A stretch of DNA of 7,097 nucleotides, from NCBI GenBank assembly GCA_023457615.1, contig JAEWKY010000227.1, forward strand, positions 1 through 7,097. The letters run 5' to 3'. Of this stretch, positions 1-5,725 are shown in pieces. Within the stretch, counting starts at the first letter, position 1. Each line of letters opens with the position of its first letter. Made by a program: the position numbers and the translations under genes. A model generated the notes under the pieces. It did not search any database. It was not told the origin of the DNA and saw nothing but the letters and a program-made list of their open reading frames with translations. This stretch comes from Actinomycetes bacterium. Lineage in GTDB: Bacteria > Actinomycetota > Actinomycetes > Actinomycetales > Microbacteriaceae.

Positions 1-3
1 GGG

Positions 4-1299
4 CTACTTCGCGGCCGTGGCGGCCGACGCCGCGCCGGCCGGGGCGGCGCGACCCTCGAGCTGCGCGGCCGTCGGGAGGCGCGGCACCCAGAGGATGCCG
101 ATGATCGCCGACACGACGGCGCACGCGACGAGGATGCCGAAGAGCACGGTCGGAGCGGAGACCGCGAGCGCCGGGGTGACGAAGGCGAACAGCGCGGCGA
201 CGACCCGGGCGAACGCGAGGGTCACGCCCTGGGCCGTGCCGCGCAGCAGCGTCGGGAAGAGCTCCTGCGACCACACCTTGTAGATCGCCTCGCCGGCGAA
301 GGCGGCGCCGAGGCCGAAGAGGCCCATGAGCAGTCCGAACGAGAGCACGGAGGGCCCGAGCAGGAGCGGCATCGAGAACGCGGCCACGTTGACGATCGAG
401 GCGATCGCGACGACGACCCGTCGAGCGGGGCGGTCCACGATGCGCATGAAGATCAGCCCGCCGATCAGGCCGATCGGGAACGCGAGGAGGCTCACCGTCG
501 ACGCCGTCTGCACGTCGGCGCCGGCCAGGGCGGTGAAGAAGAACGTGCCGAACTGGCCGAAGGTGTTCGCGCCGAGGTTCCAGATCGCGTAGTACAGACC
601 GGTCGCGAGCACGGTCACGAGCACCGGCGGCACGAACAGCTTGCCGACGGTCGCGAAGTCGATGCGGCCCTCCTCGGCGTCGGCCGCCGTGCGGGCCGCC
701 GACCACTCGGCCGACTCGCGCAGGGTGCTGCGGGCGATGAGCACGACGATCGCGACGACGAAGAGGTGCGCGTACATGATGCGGCCGCCGGTCTCGCCGA
801 GCGGGGCGACGCCGATGCTCAGCATGATCGAGACGAGGATGCCGGCGAGCCAGAGCAAGCCGGAGAAGACGATCATCCGCCCCTTCTTGCCCTCGGGCGC
901 CTCCTCGGCGATGAGCGCGAGCGACACGGGGAGGTCGGAGCCGATCGCGAGCCCGGTGAGGATGACGCCCGCGTAGAGGAGCGGCAGGGCGACACCGGCC
1001 GGCGCGGTCGCGAGCAGCAGCACGCCCACGGCGTACGCGACGAGGGTCACGGTGAAGACGCGCCGCCGGCCGAAGCGGTCGCCCAGCCGGCCGCCGATGA
1101 CGGCGCCGAGCGCGAACATGAGGGTGAGCAGGCCGGAGAGGATGCCGAGGCTGGCCTCGTCGATGCCGAGCGTCGGCGCGTAGAGCACCAGAGCGATCCC
1201 GGTGGAGACGATCGCCGCGGCGTCGAGGTAGGACGCCATGCCGGCGAGCACGGCGGTGCGCCAGGGACGCGCGGGGCGGATGGGGGCTGACGTGGTCAC
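4..1299 (-). CDS. MFS transporter, sugar-porter-like, probable rhamnoside/sugar importer
   Basis: Predicted 431-residue polytopic inner-membrane protein of the major facilitator superfamily, about the usual length. Roughly twelve hydrophobic segments are visible (first near residues 15-40, last near 384-405). The loop after TM2 has the classical MFS motif A, GRLGDRFGRRR (residues 70-80). The second half has SQELFPTLLRGTAQG (344-358), resembling the E-LFPT-xxRG motif of sugar porters, and RESAEW (194-199) sits where sugar porters carry PESPRW. The tail after residue 410 is Ala-rich and probably disordered. I chose the GTG start because AGGAGA lies 6 nt upstream. An in-frame ATG at 1314 would add five residues but overlaps that ribosome binding site. 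The reading frame stays open to 1887, but that extension lies antisense to the rhamnosidase and is not hydrophobic. The gene is divergent from the GH78 rhamnosidase, so import of a rhamnose-containing glycoside is inferred. Substrate and energy coupling (probably proton symport) cannot be read from the sequence. Confidence 0.88.
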   Translation of the reverse strand: MTTSAPIRPARPWRTAVLAGMASYLDAAAIVSTGIALVLYAPTLGIDEASLGILSGLLTLMFALGAVIGGRLGDRFGRRRVFTVTLVAYAVGVLLLATAPAGVALPLLYAGVILTGLAIGSDLPVSLALIAEEAPEGKKGRMIVFSGLLWLAGILVSIMLSIGVAPLGETGGRIMYAHLFVVAIVVLIARSTLRESAEWSAARTAADAEEGRIDFATVGKLFVPPVLVTVLATGLYYAIWNLGANTFGQFGTFFFTALAGADVQTASTVSLLAFPIGLIGGLIFMRIVDRPARRVVVAIASIVNVAAFSMPLLLGPSVLSFGLLMGLFGLGAAFAGEAIYKVWSQELFPTLLRGTAQGVTLAFARVVAALFAFVTPALAVSAPTVLFGILVACAVVSAIIGILWVPRLPTAAQLEGRAAPAGAASAATAAK

Positions 1300-1305
1300 A
1301 GGTGC

Positions 1306-1311
1306 TCTCCT
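1306..1311 (-). promoter_or_regulatory. Ribosome binding site deciding the GTG start of the MFS gene
   Basis: On the minus strand AGGAGA lies 6 nt before GTG (1299-1297). The competing in-frame ATG (1314-1312) directly abuts this hexamer and has no purine-rich sequence at proper spacing of its own. The GTG start therefore has the better support. Confidence 0.7.
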
Positions 1312-1330
1312 CATCGAAAGCGGATCGGGG

Positions 1331-1344
1331 TTGAATCGTTCCAA
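1331..1344. promoter_or_regulatory. Candidate LacI-family operator in divergent promoter
   Basis: TTGAATCGTTCCAA is a 14-bp imperfect palindrome centred on CG. Five of seven base pairs are symmetric, and a flanking G/C pair makes it six of eight over 1330-1345. Half-sites read TTGAATC and TTGGAAC. LacI-family operators are typically 14-16 bp even palindromes with a central CpG that the hinge-helix leucine intercalates. The LacI-type regulator encoded at 4093-5091 retains that leucine. The site lies between the divergent MFS and rhamnosidase genes. It would fall just downstream of a minus-strand start and at the -35 region of a plus-strand promoter, so repression of both genes is a reasonable inference. 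Confidence 0.6.
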
Positions 1345-1362
1345 CGACGACTCTCGAGCGGT

Positions 1363-1377
1363 TAGCATACACGTGTA
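1363..1377. promoter_or_regulatory. Possible divergent -10 elements overlapping a 10-bp perfect palindrome
   Basis: TAGCAT (1363-1368, plus) and TATGCT (1369-1364, minus) both fit the loose actinobacterial -10 pattern TAnnnT. They occupy almost the same bases, so they could serve the rhamnosidase and the transporter respectively. The best plus-strand -35 is only a weak TTCCAA (1339-1344, 18-nt spacer), and I find no good minus-strand -35. Overlapping them is the perfect palindrome TACACGTGTA (1368-1377), also CG-centred, which could be a second operator. The promoter assignment is tentative; the palindrome is seen directly. Confidence 0.35.
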
Positions 1378-1411
1378 AGTGACTCGAGTGAGTCCGATCC
1401 TCCCCCGCTCG

Positions 1412-1417
1412 AAGGAG
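1412..1417 (+). promoter_or_regulatory. Ribosome binding site of the rhamnosidase gene
   Basis: AAGGAG lies 5 nt upstream of the ATG at 1423, a strong Shine-Dalgarno match that fixes the translation start of the GH78 protein. Confidence 0.8.
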
Positions 1418-1422
1418 AGCCC

Positions 1423-4077
1423 ATGCCGCGCCCCGCCCCCGCCCACCTCCTCGTCGAGGGACTCCCCGCACCGCTCGGCCTCGCGACCGGAGCGCCCCGC
1501 TTCTCCTGGCGCGTCGCCGCGACCGGACCCGACGTGCGCCAGGCCGCCTACGAGGTGCGCGTGCTCGACGGCGCCGCGGAGGTCGGCACGACCGGTCGCG
1601 TGGAGAGCCGGGAGACCGTCGGCATCCGCGTGCCGGGGCTGCGGCTCGCCTCGCGCACCGTCTACCGCTGGGCGGTGCGGCTGTGGGTCGTCGGCGAGGA
1701 GACGCCGACCGAGTGGGTCGAGGATGTCTTCGAGACCTCGCTGCTCGAGGCCGCGGAGTGGACGGCGCCGTGGGCGATCCCCGACCAGGAGACGACGGTC
1801 GTCGAGCGCTACAGCCTCTTCGGCGCGCTCTCCGGAGCCGAGGGGCCGACCGCGCCGCTCGGGGAGCGGCTGCATCCGCCGCGGCATCTCCGCCAGGAGT
1901 TCGACCTGGCGGCCGCGCCGCGGCGCGCGCGCCTGCGGGTCACGGCGCGCGGCGTCTACCTCGCCGAGCTCAACGGCGCGCTCGTCGGCGACGAGGTGCT
2001 CGCCCCCGGGTTCGACAGCTACGGCACCCGCACGTCGTTCCAGAGCTACGACGTGACGGCCCTGCTCGGCGCCGGGGCCAACGTGCTCGGCGTCATCGTG
2101 GCCGACGGCTGGTACGCGGGGCGCATCGGGCTCACCGGGTCGAGCGCGCAGTACGGCGACGAGCTCGCGGCCAGCTGGATCCTCGAGGTCGACCTGGCCG
2201 ACGGCTCGACGCGTCGCGTCGTCCCGGAGGCCGGCGTCGTCGCCGCACGCGGGCCGCGGGACTGGTCCGACCTGTTCATCGGCGAGCGCTACGACGCGCG
2301 GCGCGAGGTCGACGGCTGGTCGGCCCCCGGATTCGACGCGGGCGGCTGGTCGCCCGTGCGGATCTCGGACGCGCCCGCAACCGGCCTCGTGCCGTTCGCG
2401 GGCGAGCCCGTGCGCCGCGTGCAGGAGTTCCCCCCCGCCGCGGTGCTACGCACGCCGTCGGGCGAGGTGGTAGTCGACGCCGGGCAGGTGGTCGCGGGCC
2501 GCGTGCGTCTCGCCGTCGACGCCGCCGCGGGCACCGAGATCGTGCTCGAGCACAGCGAGTCGCTCGATGCCGCAGGCGAGTACTTCGCCAACATCCTCGG
2601 CCCCAACAAGGACCAGACGGACGTCTACGTCGCCGCAGGGCGGCCGGGCGAGGCGTTCGAGCCCGAGTTCACCTTCCACGGCTTCCGCTACGTGCGCGTC
2701 ACGGGGCTCCCCGACCTCGAGGTCGCCGACGTGACGATCGTCGTGCTCAACTCCGACCTGCGGGAGACGAGCCGGTTCCGCGCCTCCGATGAACGGCTGA
2801 CCCGCCTGCACGAGAACGTGCTGTGGAGCCAGCGCGCCAACTTCCTCTCCATCCCGACCGACTGCCCCCAGCGCGAGCGCGCGGGCTGGACGGGCGACCT
2901 GCAGGTCTTCATGCCGGCCGCGGCGACCAACATGGCGGTGCAGCCGTTCACCGAGCGCTGGCTCGCGAACCTCCGCGCCGACCAGCATCCGACCGGCGAG
3001 GTGCCGATGATCGTGCCCGTCATGCCGCACATGGACGACAGCGGCGAGGGGGTCGGGTCGCTCGTCACGTCGGCGGGCTGGGGCGACGCCGTCGTGATCG
3101 TGCCCTGGGTGCTCTACGAGCGGTACGGGGATGCCGCGGTGCTGCGCGACAACTACGCCGCGATGGTGGCCTGGGTGGAGTATCAGATGCGCGAGGCCGG
3201 GGACGGCCTGCTCTGGAACACGGGATTCCACTTCGGCGACTGGCTCGCCCCGAGCACGCTCGCCGACGGGTCGGCCGACGCCGCGATGGTCGCGCCCGCG
3301 CTCACCGGTGCGATCACGGCGGCGATGTTCCACGCCCGCTCGCTCGAGCTGCTCGCGCGCGTCGCCCGCGTGCTCGGCGAGACAGCCGACGCCGAGCGGT
3401 TCGAGGCGCGCCACGCCGCCGTCGCGGAGGCGTTCGCCGCCGAGTACGTCTCGGCCGAGGGTCATCTGACGGTCGAGCTGCAGGGGCCGTACGTCAACGC
3501 GCTCGCCTTCGGGCTCATCCCGGAGGAGCGCACGGCGGGAGCCGTCGCGCGTCTCGTCGAGCTCGTGCACGCGGCCGGCGACCACCTCGACACGGGCTTC
3601 GTCTCGGTGCCCTACCTGCTCGACGTGCTGTGGGACCACGGCGAGCGCGCACTCGCGCGCACGCTCCTGCTGCAGGACACGATGCCGTCGTGGCTCTACG
3701 AGGTGAAGATGGGCGCGACGACGATCTGGGAGTCGTGGGCGGGCGTGCTGCCCGACGGCACCCCGCAGTCGATGTCGATGAACCACTACGCCTTCGGCTG
3801 CGTCGACGACTGGATGTTCCGCAAGCTCGCGGGCGTCACGCCGACGGCGCCGGGGTACCGGGAGTTCGTCGTGGAGCCCGACATCGAGGGCTCGCTCGAC
3901 GGCGTCGACGCGGCGATCGAGACGCCTTCGGGCGAGATCGCCGTGAGCTGGCGCCGGGATGCCGCGGGCGCCGCGCTCGAGGTCGAGGTGCCGCCGAACA
4001 CGAGCGCCGTGCTCGTGCTCGGCGATCGGCGGGAGAGCGTCGGATCGGGTCGGCACACGCTCCGTGCGGGGGTCTGA
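1423..4077 (+). CDS. Alpha-L-rhamnosidase, glycoside hydrolase family 78
   Basis: An 884-residue inverting glycosidase (EC 3.2.1.40) that releases terminal alpha-L-rhamnose from rhamnosides such as plant flavonoid glycosides or rhamnose-bearing polysaccharide fragments. The layout follows GH78: an N-terminal Ig-like domain (about 6-110), a beta-sandwich Bac_rhamnosid_N domain (about 165-320, with DGWYAGRIG), a second beta-sandwich (about 327-440, ending FHGFRYVRV), the (alpha/alpha)6 catalytic barrel (about 445-790) and a C-terminal beta-sandwich (about 793-870). The signature TDCPQRERAGWTGD supplies D480, E485 (predicted general acid) and D492. The IWESW motif supplies E770 (predicted general base). 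These align by spacing with the D-x4-E-x6-D and late Glu of characterised bacterial GH78 enzymes. There is no signal peptide or membrane segment, so it is probably cytoplasmic and acts on imported substrate. The frame is intact and the domain set complete. It is divergent from the MFS gene and convergent with the lacI-like gene. Exact substrate and linkage preference are not deducible. Confidence 0.95.
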   Translation: MPRPAPAHLLVEGLPAPLGLATGAPRFSWRVAATGPDVRQAAYEVRVLDGAAEVGTTGRVESRETVGIRVPGLRLASRTVYRWAVRLWVVGEETPTEWVEDVFETSLLEAAEWTAPWAIPDQETTVVERYSLFGALSGAEGPTAPLGERLHPPRHLRQEFDLAAAPRRARLRVTARGVYLAELNGALVGDEVLAPGFDSYGTRTSFQSYDVTALLGAGANVLGVIVADGWYAGRIGLTGSSAQYGDELAASWILEVDLADGSTRRVVPEAGVVAARGPRDWSDLFIGERYDARREVDGWSAPGFDAGGWSPVRISDAPATGLVPFAGEPVRRVQEFPPAAVLRTPSGEVVVDAGQVVAGRVRLAVDAAAGTEIVLEHSESLDAAGEYFANILGPNKDQTDVYVAAGRPGEAFEPEFTFHGFRYVRVTGLPDLEVADVTIVVLNSDLRETSRFRASDERLTRLHENVLWSQRANFLSIPTDCPQRERAGWTGDLQVFMPAAATNMAVQPFTERWLANLRADQHPTGEVPMIVPVMPHMDDSGEGVGSLVTSAGWGDAVVIVPWVLYERYGDAAVLRDNYAAMVAWVEYQMREAGDGLLWNTGFHFGDWLAPSTLADGSADAAMVAPALTGAITAAMFHARSLELLARVARVLGETADAERFEARHAAVAEAFAAEYVSAEGHLTVELQGPYVNALAFGLIPEERTAGAVARLVELVHAAGDHLDTGFVSVPYLLDVLWDHGERALARTLLLQDTMPSWLYEVKMGATTIWESWAGVLPDGTPQSMSMNHYAFGCVDDWMFRKLAGVTPTAPGYREFVVEPDIEGSLDGVDAAIETPSGEIAVSWRRDAAGAALEVEVPPNTSAVLVLGDRRESVGSGRHTLRAGV

Positions 4078-4098
4078 GCGCTCGATCCGGGCTCAGGC
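4072..4098. terminator. Possible bidirectional hairpin terminator between convergent genes
   Basis: An inverted repeat pairs 4072-4079 with 4091-4098: eight pairs including one G-T (G-U) wobble, with an 11-nt loop. It includes the stop codons of both the rhamnosidase (4075-4077) and the lacI-like gene (4095-4093). There is no T-tract on either side, so it is not a canonical intrinsic terminator, though U-tract-less hairpins are often proposed in high-GC actinomycetes. An 8-bp palindrome, GAGCGCTC (4076-4083), offers an alternative smaller fold. Confidence 0.35.
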
Positions 4099-5091
4099 GG
4101 AGCCGCGCACCACGAGGTCGTAGTCGAGCTCGAAGTCGAACTCGAGGGCTCCGATGCCGTCGTCGCGCTCCGTGAACGCGCGCGCGGCCGCCGCGCCCAC
4201 CGCTCGCGCGGCGGCGCTCACCGTCGTGAGCGCCGGCGTGACGAGCGAGGCGACCGGCAGATCGTCGCAGCCGATGACCGCGAGGTCGTCGGGTGCGCGG
4301 AGGCCGAGGTCGGAGAGCGCTCCGAGCACGCCGATCGCGATCTGGTCGTCGTAGGCGCACAGCCCGGAGCGGCCGGGCTCGAGATCGAGGTCGCGCAGCC
4401 GCCGGACGATCTCGCCGCGCTCGAGGGGGAGCTCGACGACGACCGGCTCGGGCAGCCCGAGGTTCGAGCACTCCATGCGCGCGCCGCGCAGCCGCTCGAG
4501 CGCGATCGGGGTGCGCGGGGAGGCGAACGGGAGGGCGTAGATCAGCCGGTCCCGTCCGGTCGAGACGAGATGGTCGACCTGGAGCTGGCCGATCGGGAAC
4601 TCCCACGGCCGGTCCGGGGGGCCGGAGGCGGTGGCGGGGACGACGGCGGCCACGATGCGACGCACCCCCGCCTGCAGCAGTCGCGCCTCGATCTCGGCGG
4701 TGAGGAAGGTGAGCGAGATGACCCCGTAGGCGTCGATCGCGCCGGCGAGCGCGACGAGCTCCTCCGGGTGCTCGCCGACGTGCCGCACGACCGTGAACCC
4801 CGAGGCCGCGACGCCGGCCGACGCGCTCTCGACGATGAGATCGCCGATGTGGCCGGAGAACAGGGGATCGAGCGCGAGGAGGGCGATCATCGAGTGGCCG
4901 CGCCGGAGTGCGGCGGCGGCCGCGCTCGGCACGTAGCCGAGCTCACGCGCGGCGCTGAGCACGCGCTCGCGGGTGGCCGCGCTGATCGTCTGCGTCGCCG
5001 TGTCGTTGAGCACGTACGACACGGTCGCCCGTGAGACGCCGCTGACGCGCGCCACGTCGGCGCTCGTCGGGCGTCGCGGCGGCGGGGTCAC
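4093..5091 (-). CDS. LacI-family transcriptional repressor, probable regulator of the rhamnoside locus
   Basis: 332 residues, the usual LacI-family length. The N-terminal helix-turn-helix covers about residues 9-30 (SADVARVSG then the recognition helix SRATVSYVLN). The hinge helix is at 55-65 with the minor-groove leucine L62. The periplasmic-binding-protein-like sensor domain fills the rest, including CAYDDQIAIG (245-254) and GCDDLPVASLVTPALTTV (274-291). The segment around PWEFPIGQLQVDHLVSTGRD (162-181) resembles, from memory, an actinobacterial LacI subtype with PWE...G.LQ..HL in this position. The GTG start is chosen because the HTH begins nine residues later and no earlier in-frame ATG is credible; the ATG at 5099 is out of frame and hits a stop after three codons. 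The Shine-Dalgarno is poor, but GACAAT lies 6 nt before the GTG, so a leaderless transcript is possible. The effector is inferred to be rhamnose or a rhamnoside, from adjacency only. Confidence 0.92.
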   Translation of the reverse strand: MTPPPRRPTSADVARVSGVSRATVSYVLNDTATQTISAATRERVLSAARELGYVPSAAAAALRRGHSMIALLALDPLFSGHIGDLIVESASAGVAASGFTVVRHVGEHPEELVALAGAIDAYGVISLTFLTAEIEARLLQAGVRRIVAAVVPATASGPPDRPWEFPIGQLQVDHLVSTGRDRLIYALPFASPRTPIALERLRGARMECSNLGLPEPVVVELPLERGEIVRRLRDLDLEPGRSGLCAYDDQIAIGVLGALSDLGLRAPDDLAVIGCDDLPVASLVTPALTTVSAAARAVGAAAARAFTERDDGIGALEFDFELDYDLVVRGSA

Positions 5092-5126
5092 CGCCCCATT
5101 GTCGCCGACGCGGCGGCGGCGCCGGC

Positions 5127-5579
5127 TCAGAGCTCGAGCGCGCCGAGCTTCTCGCCGAAGGGCGTCTCGCCCGTCACGGTGAAGCCGACCGACTCGAAGA
5201 ACGCGCCCGGACCGTCGTCGCCGGCGGCCCAGACGACCGTCGCCCGCGTGAAGCCGCGCCGACGGGCCTCGTCGGCGAACGCCTCGACCGCGAAGCGGCC
5301 GACGCCCGAGCCCTGCGCCTCGGCGGCGACGTTGATGCGCCAGATCGCCGCCCGCAGATACTCCTCGGGGGCGTCCTCGTCGAAGGCGCCCATGATGTAG
5401 CCGACGACCTCGTCGCCGTCGCGGACGACGCGCGGCCACGAGCCCGCGGGATCGAGCTGCTGCTCGACGCTCGTGTAGGTGGCCGGCTCGAGGAAGGCCT
5501 CCTGGCCGGGCTTGAGGGTCAGGCTGTTCGCCGCCGAGATCGTCTCGGCGGTCAGCTCTTCGATGCGCAGCTCGGCCAT
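5127..5579 (-). CDS. GNAT-family N-acetyltransferase
   Basis: A 150-residue single-domain acetyl-CoA-dependent acetyltransferase, typical of GNAT length. The acetyl-CoA pyrophosphate-binding motif A is RINVAAEAQGSGVGRFAVEA (81-100), with the Q-x-x-G-x-G core at 89-94. Motif B is represented by GAFFESVGFTVTGE (125-138). The N-terminal part, LKPGQEAFLEPATYTSVEQQ (22-41), resembles the polyamine acetyltransferase (BltD-like) branch as I remember it. Spermidine/spermine or another small amine is therefore a possible substrate, but this is weak. The gene lies 35 nt upstream of the lacI-like gene on the same strand, so they may be co-transcribed. No functional link to rhamnoside use is evident. The ATG start has no Shine-Dalgarno, but a -10-like hexamer lies 6 nt upstream. 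The protein looks intact. Confidence 0.9.
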   Translation of the reverse strand: MAELRIEELTAETISAANSLTLKPGQEAFLEPATYTSVEQQLDPAGSWPRVVRDGDEVVGYIMGAFDEDAPEEYLRAAIWRINVAAEAQGSGVGRFAVEAFADEARRRGFTRATVVWAAGDDGPGAFFESVGFTVTGETPFGEKLGALEL

Positions 5580-5585
5580 GCGACC

Positions 5586-5591
5586 AGGCTA
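5586..5591 (-). promoter_or_regulatory. Candidate -10 of a leaderless promoter for the GNAT gene
   Basis: Reading the minus strand, TAGCCT (matching TAnnnT) ends 6 nt before the ATG (5579-5577), with GGTCGC between. Transcription would then start at or next to the A of the ATG. This fits the leaderless mRNAs common in actinobacteria and the absence of a Shine-Dalgarno. No good -35 is visible. Confidence 0.35.
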
Positions 5592-5627
5592 ACCCGGCAC
5601 GCGGGTGGGGAGGGAAGCCCCCACAGA

Positions 5628-5645
5628 TATCTCGATGTCGAGATA
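5628..5645. promoter_or_regulatory. 18-bp palindromic operator candidate upstream of icd
   Basis: TATCTCGATGTCGAGATA has perfect 8-bp arms (TATCTCGA/TCGAGATA) around a 2-nt centre. Symmetry ends exactly at 5628 and 5645. It lies 81-98 nt before the icd start codon and overlaps the candidate -35. An 18-bp palindrome with a GATGTC-like core fits the binding sites of the MarR branch that includes HucR and TamR. From memory, Streptomyces TamR controls aconitase and isocitrate dehydrogenase genes. Assignment to a TamR-like regulator is inference; no such regulator is encoded in the window. Confidence 0.6.
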
Positions 5646-5665
5646 ATCCGACGACCCGGTAGGCT
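5638..5665 (+). promoter_or_regulatory. Candidate icd promoter
   Basis: TCGAGA (5638-5643, four of six matches to TTGACA) is followed after 16 nt by TAGGCT (5660-5665), fitting the actinobacterial TAnnnT -10. Transcription would begin near 5672 and give a leader of about 54 nt. An alternative -10 is GATAAT (5642-5647), five of six matches to consensus, but no -35 is visible at the right distance. Either choice overlaps or abuts the 18-bp palindrome, consistent with repression by occlusion. Confidence 0.4.
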
Positions 5666-5713
5666 GGTCCGCGGCCTCGCGGCGCCGAACAACGGCGGGG
5701 GCCGTCCGGCGAT

Positions 5714-5719
5714 AAGGAG
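5714..5719 (+). promoter_or_regulatory. Ribosome binding site of icd
   Basis: AAGGAG lies 6 nt upstream of GTG at 5726 and fixes this non-ATG start. Confidence 0.8.
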
Positions 5720-5725
5720 CACTAC

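Noticed and set aside
1381..1394. ACTCGAGT palindrome and GACTC/GAGTC inverted repeat before the rhamnosidase
   Set aside because: Short arms, and CTCGAG-type words are common here (another at 1353-1358). Without conservation data they are not separable from background.
1300..1887. Upstream extension of the transporter frame to 1887
   Set aside because: The added segment is hydrophilic and Arg/Gly-rich, lies antisense to the rhamnosidase N-terminus and crosses its promoter. The GTG at 1299 with AGGAGA explains the start.
1683..2792. Plus-strand 369-codon open frame overlapping the rhamnosidase
   Set aside because: Arg/Gly/Ala-only composition in the +1/+2 shadow of GH78; no domain and no ribosome binding site. 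The same applies to the frame at 2823-4175.
2446..4056. A 536-codon open frame on the minus strand inside the rhamnosidase gene
   Set aside because: The product is an Arg/His/Glu-rich low-complexity string with no recognisable domain. It is the antisense shadow of the intact, motif-complete GH78 gene, as expected at this GC content.
5097..5099. ATG just upstream of the lacI-like gene as its start
   Set aside because: It is out of frame with the regulator and reaches a TGA after three codons.
5092..5439. Upstream extension of the lacI-like frame to 5439
   Set aside because: The extra residues are Arg/Gly-rich and overlap the GNAT gene on the same strand in another frame. The LacI helix-turn-helix starts right after the GTG at 5091.
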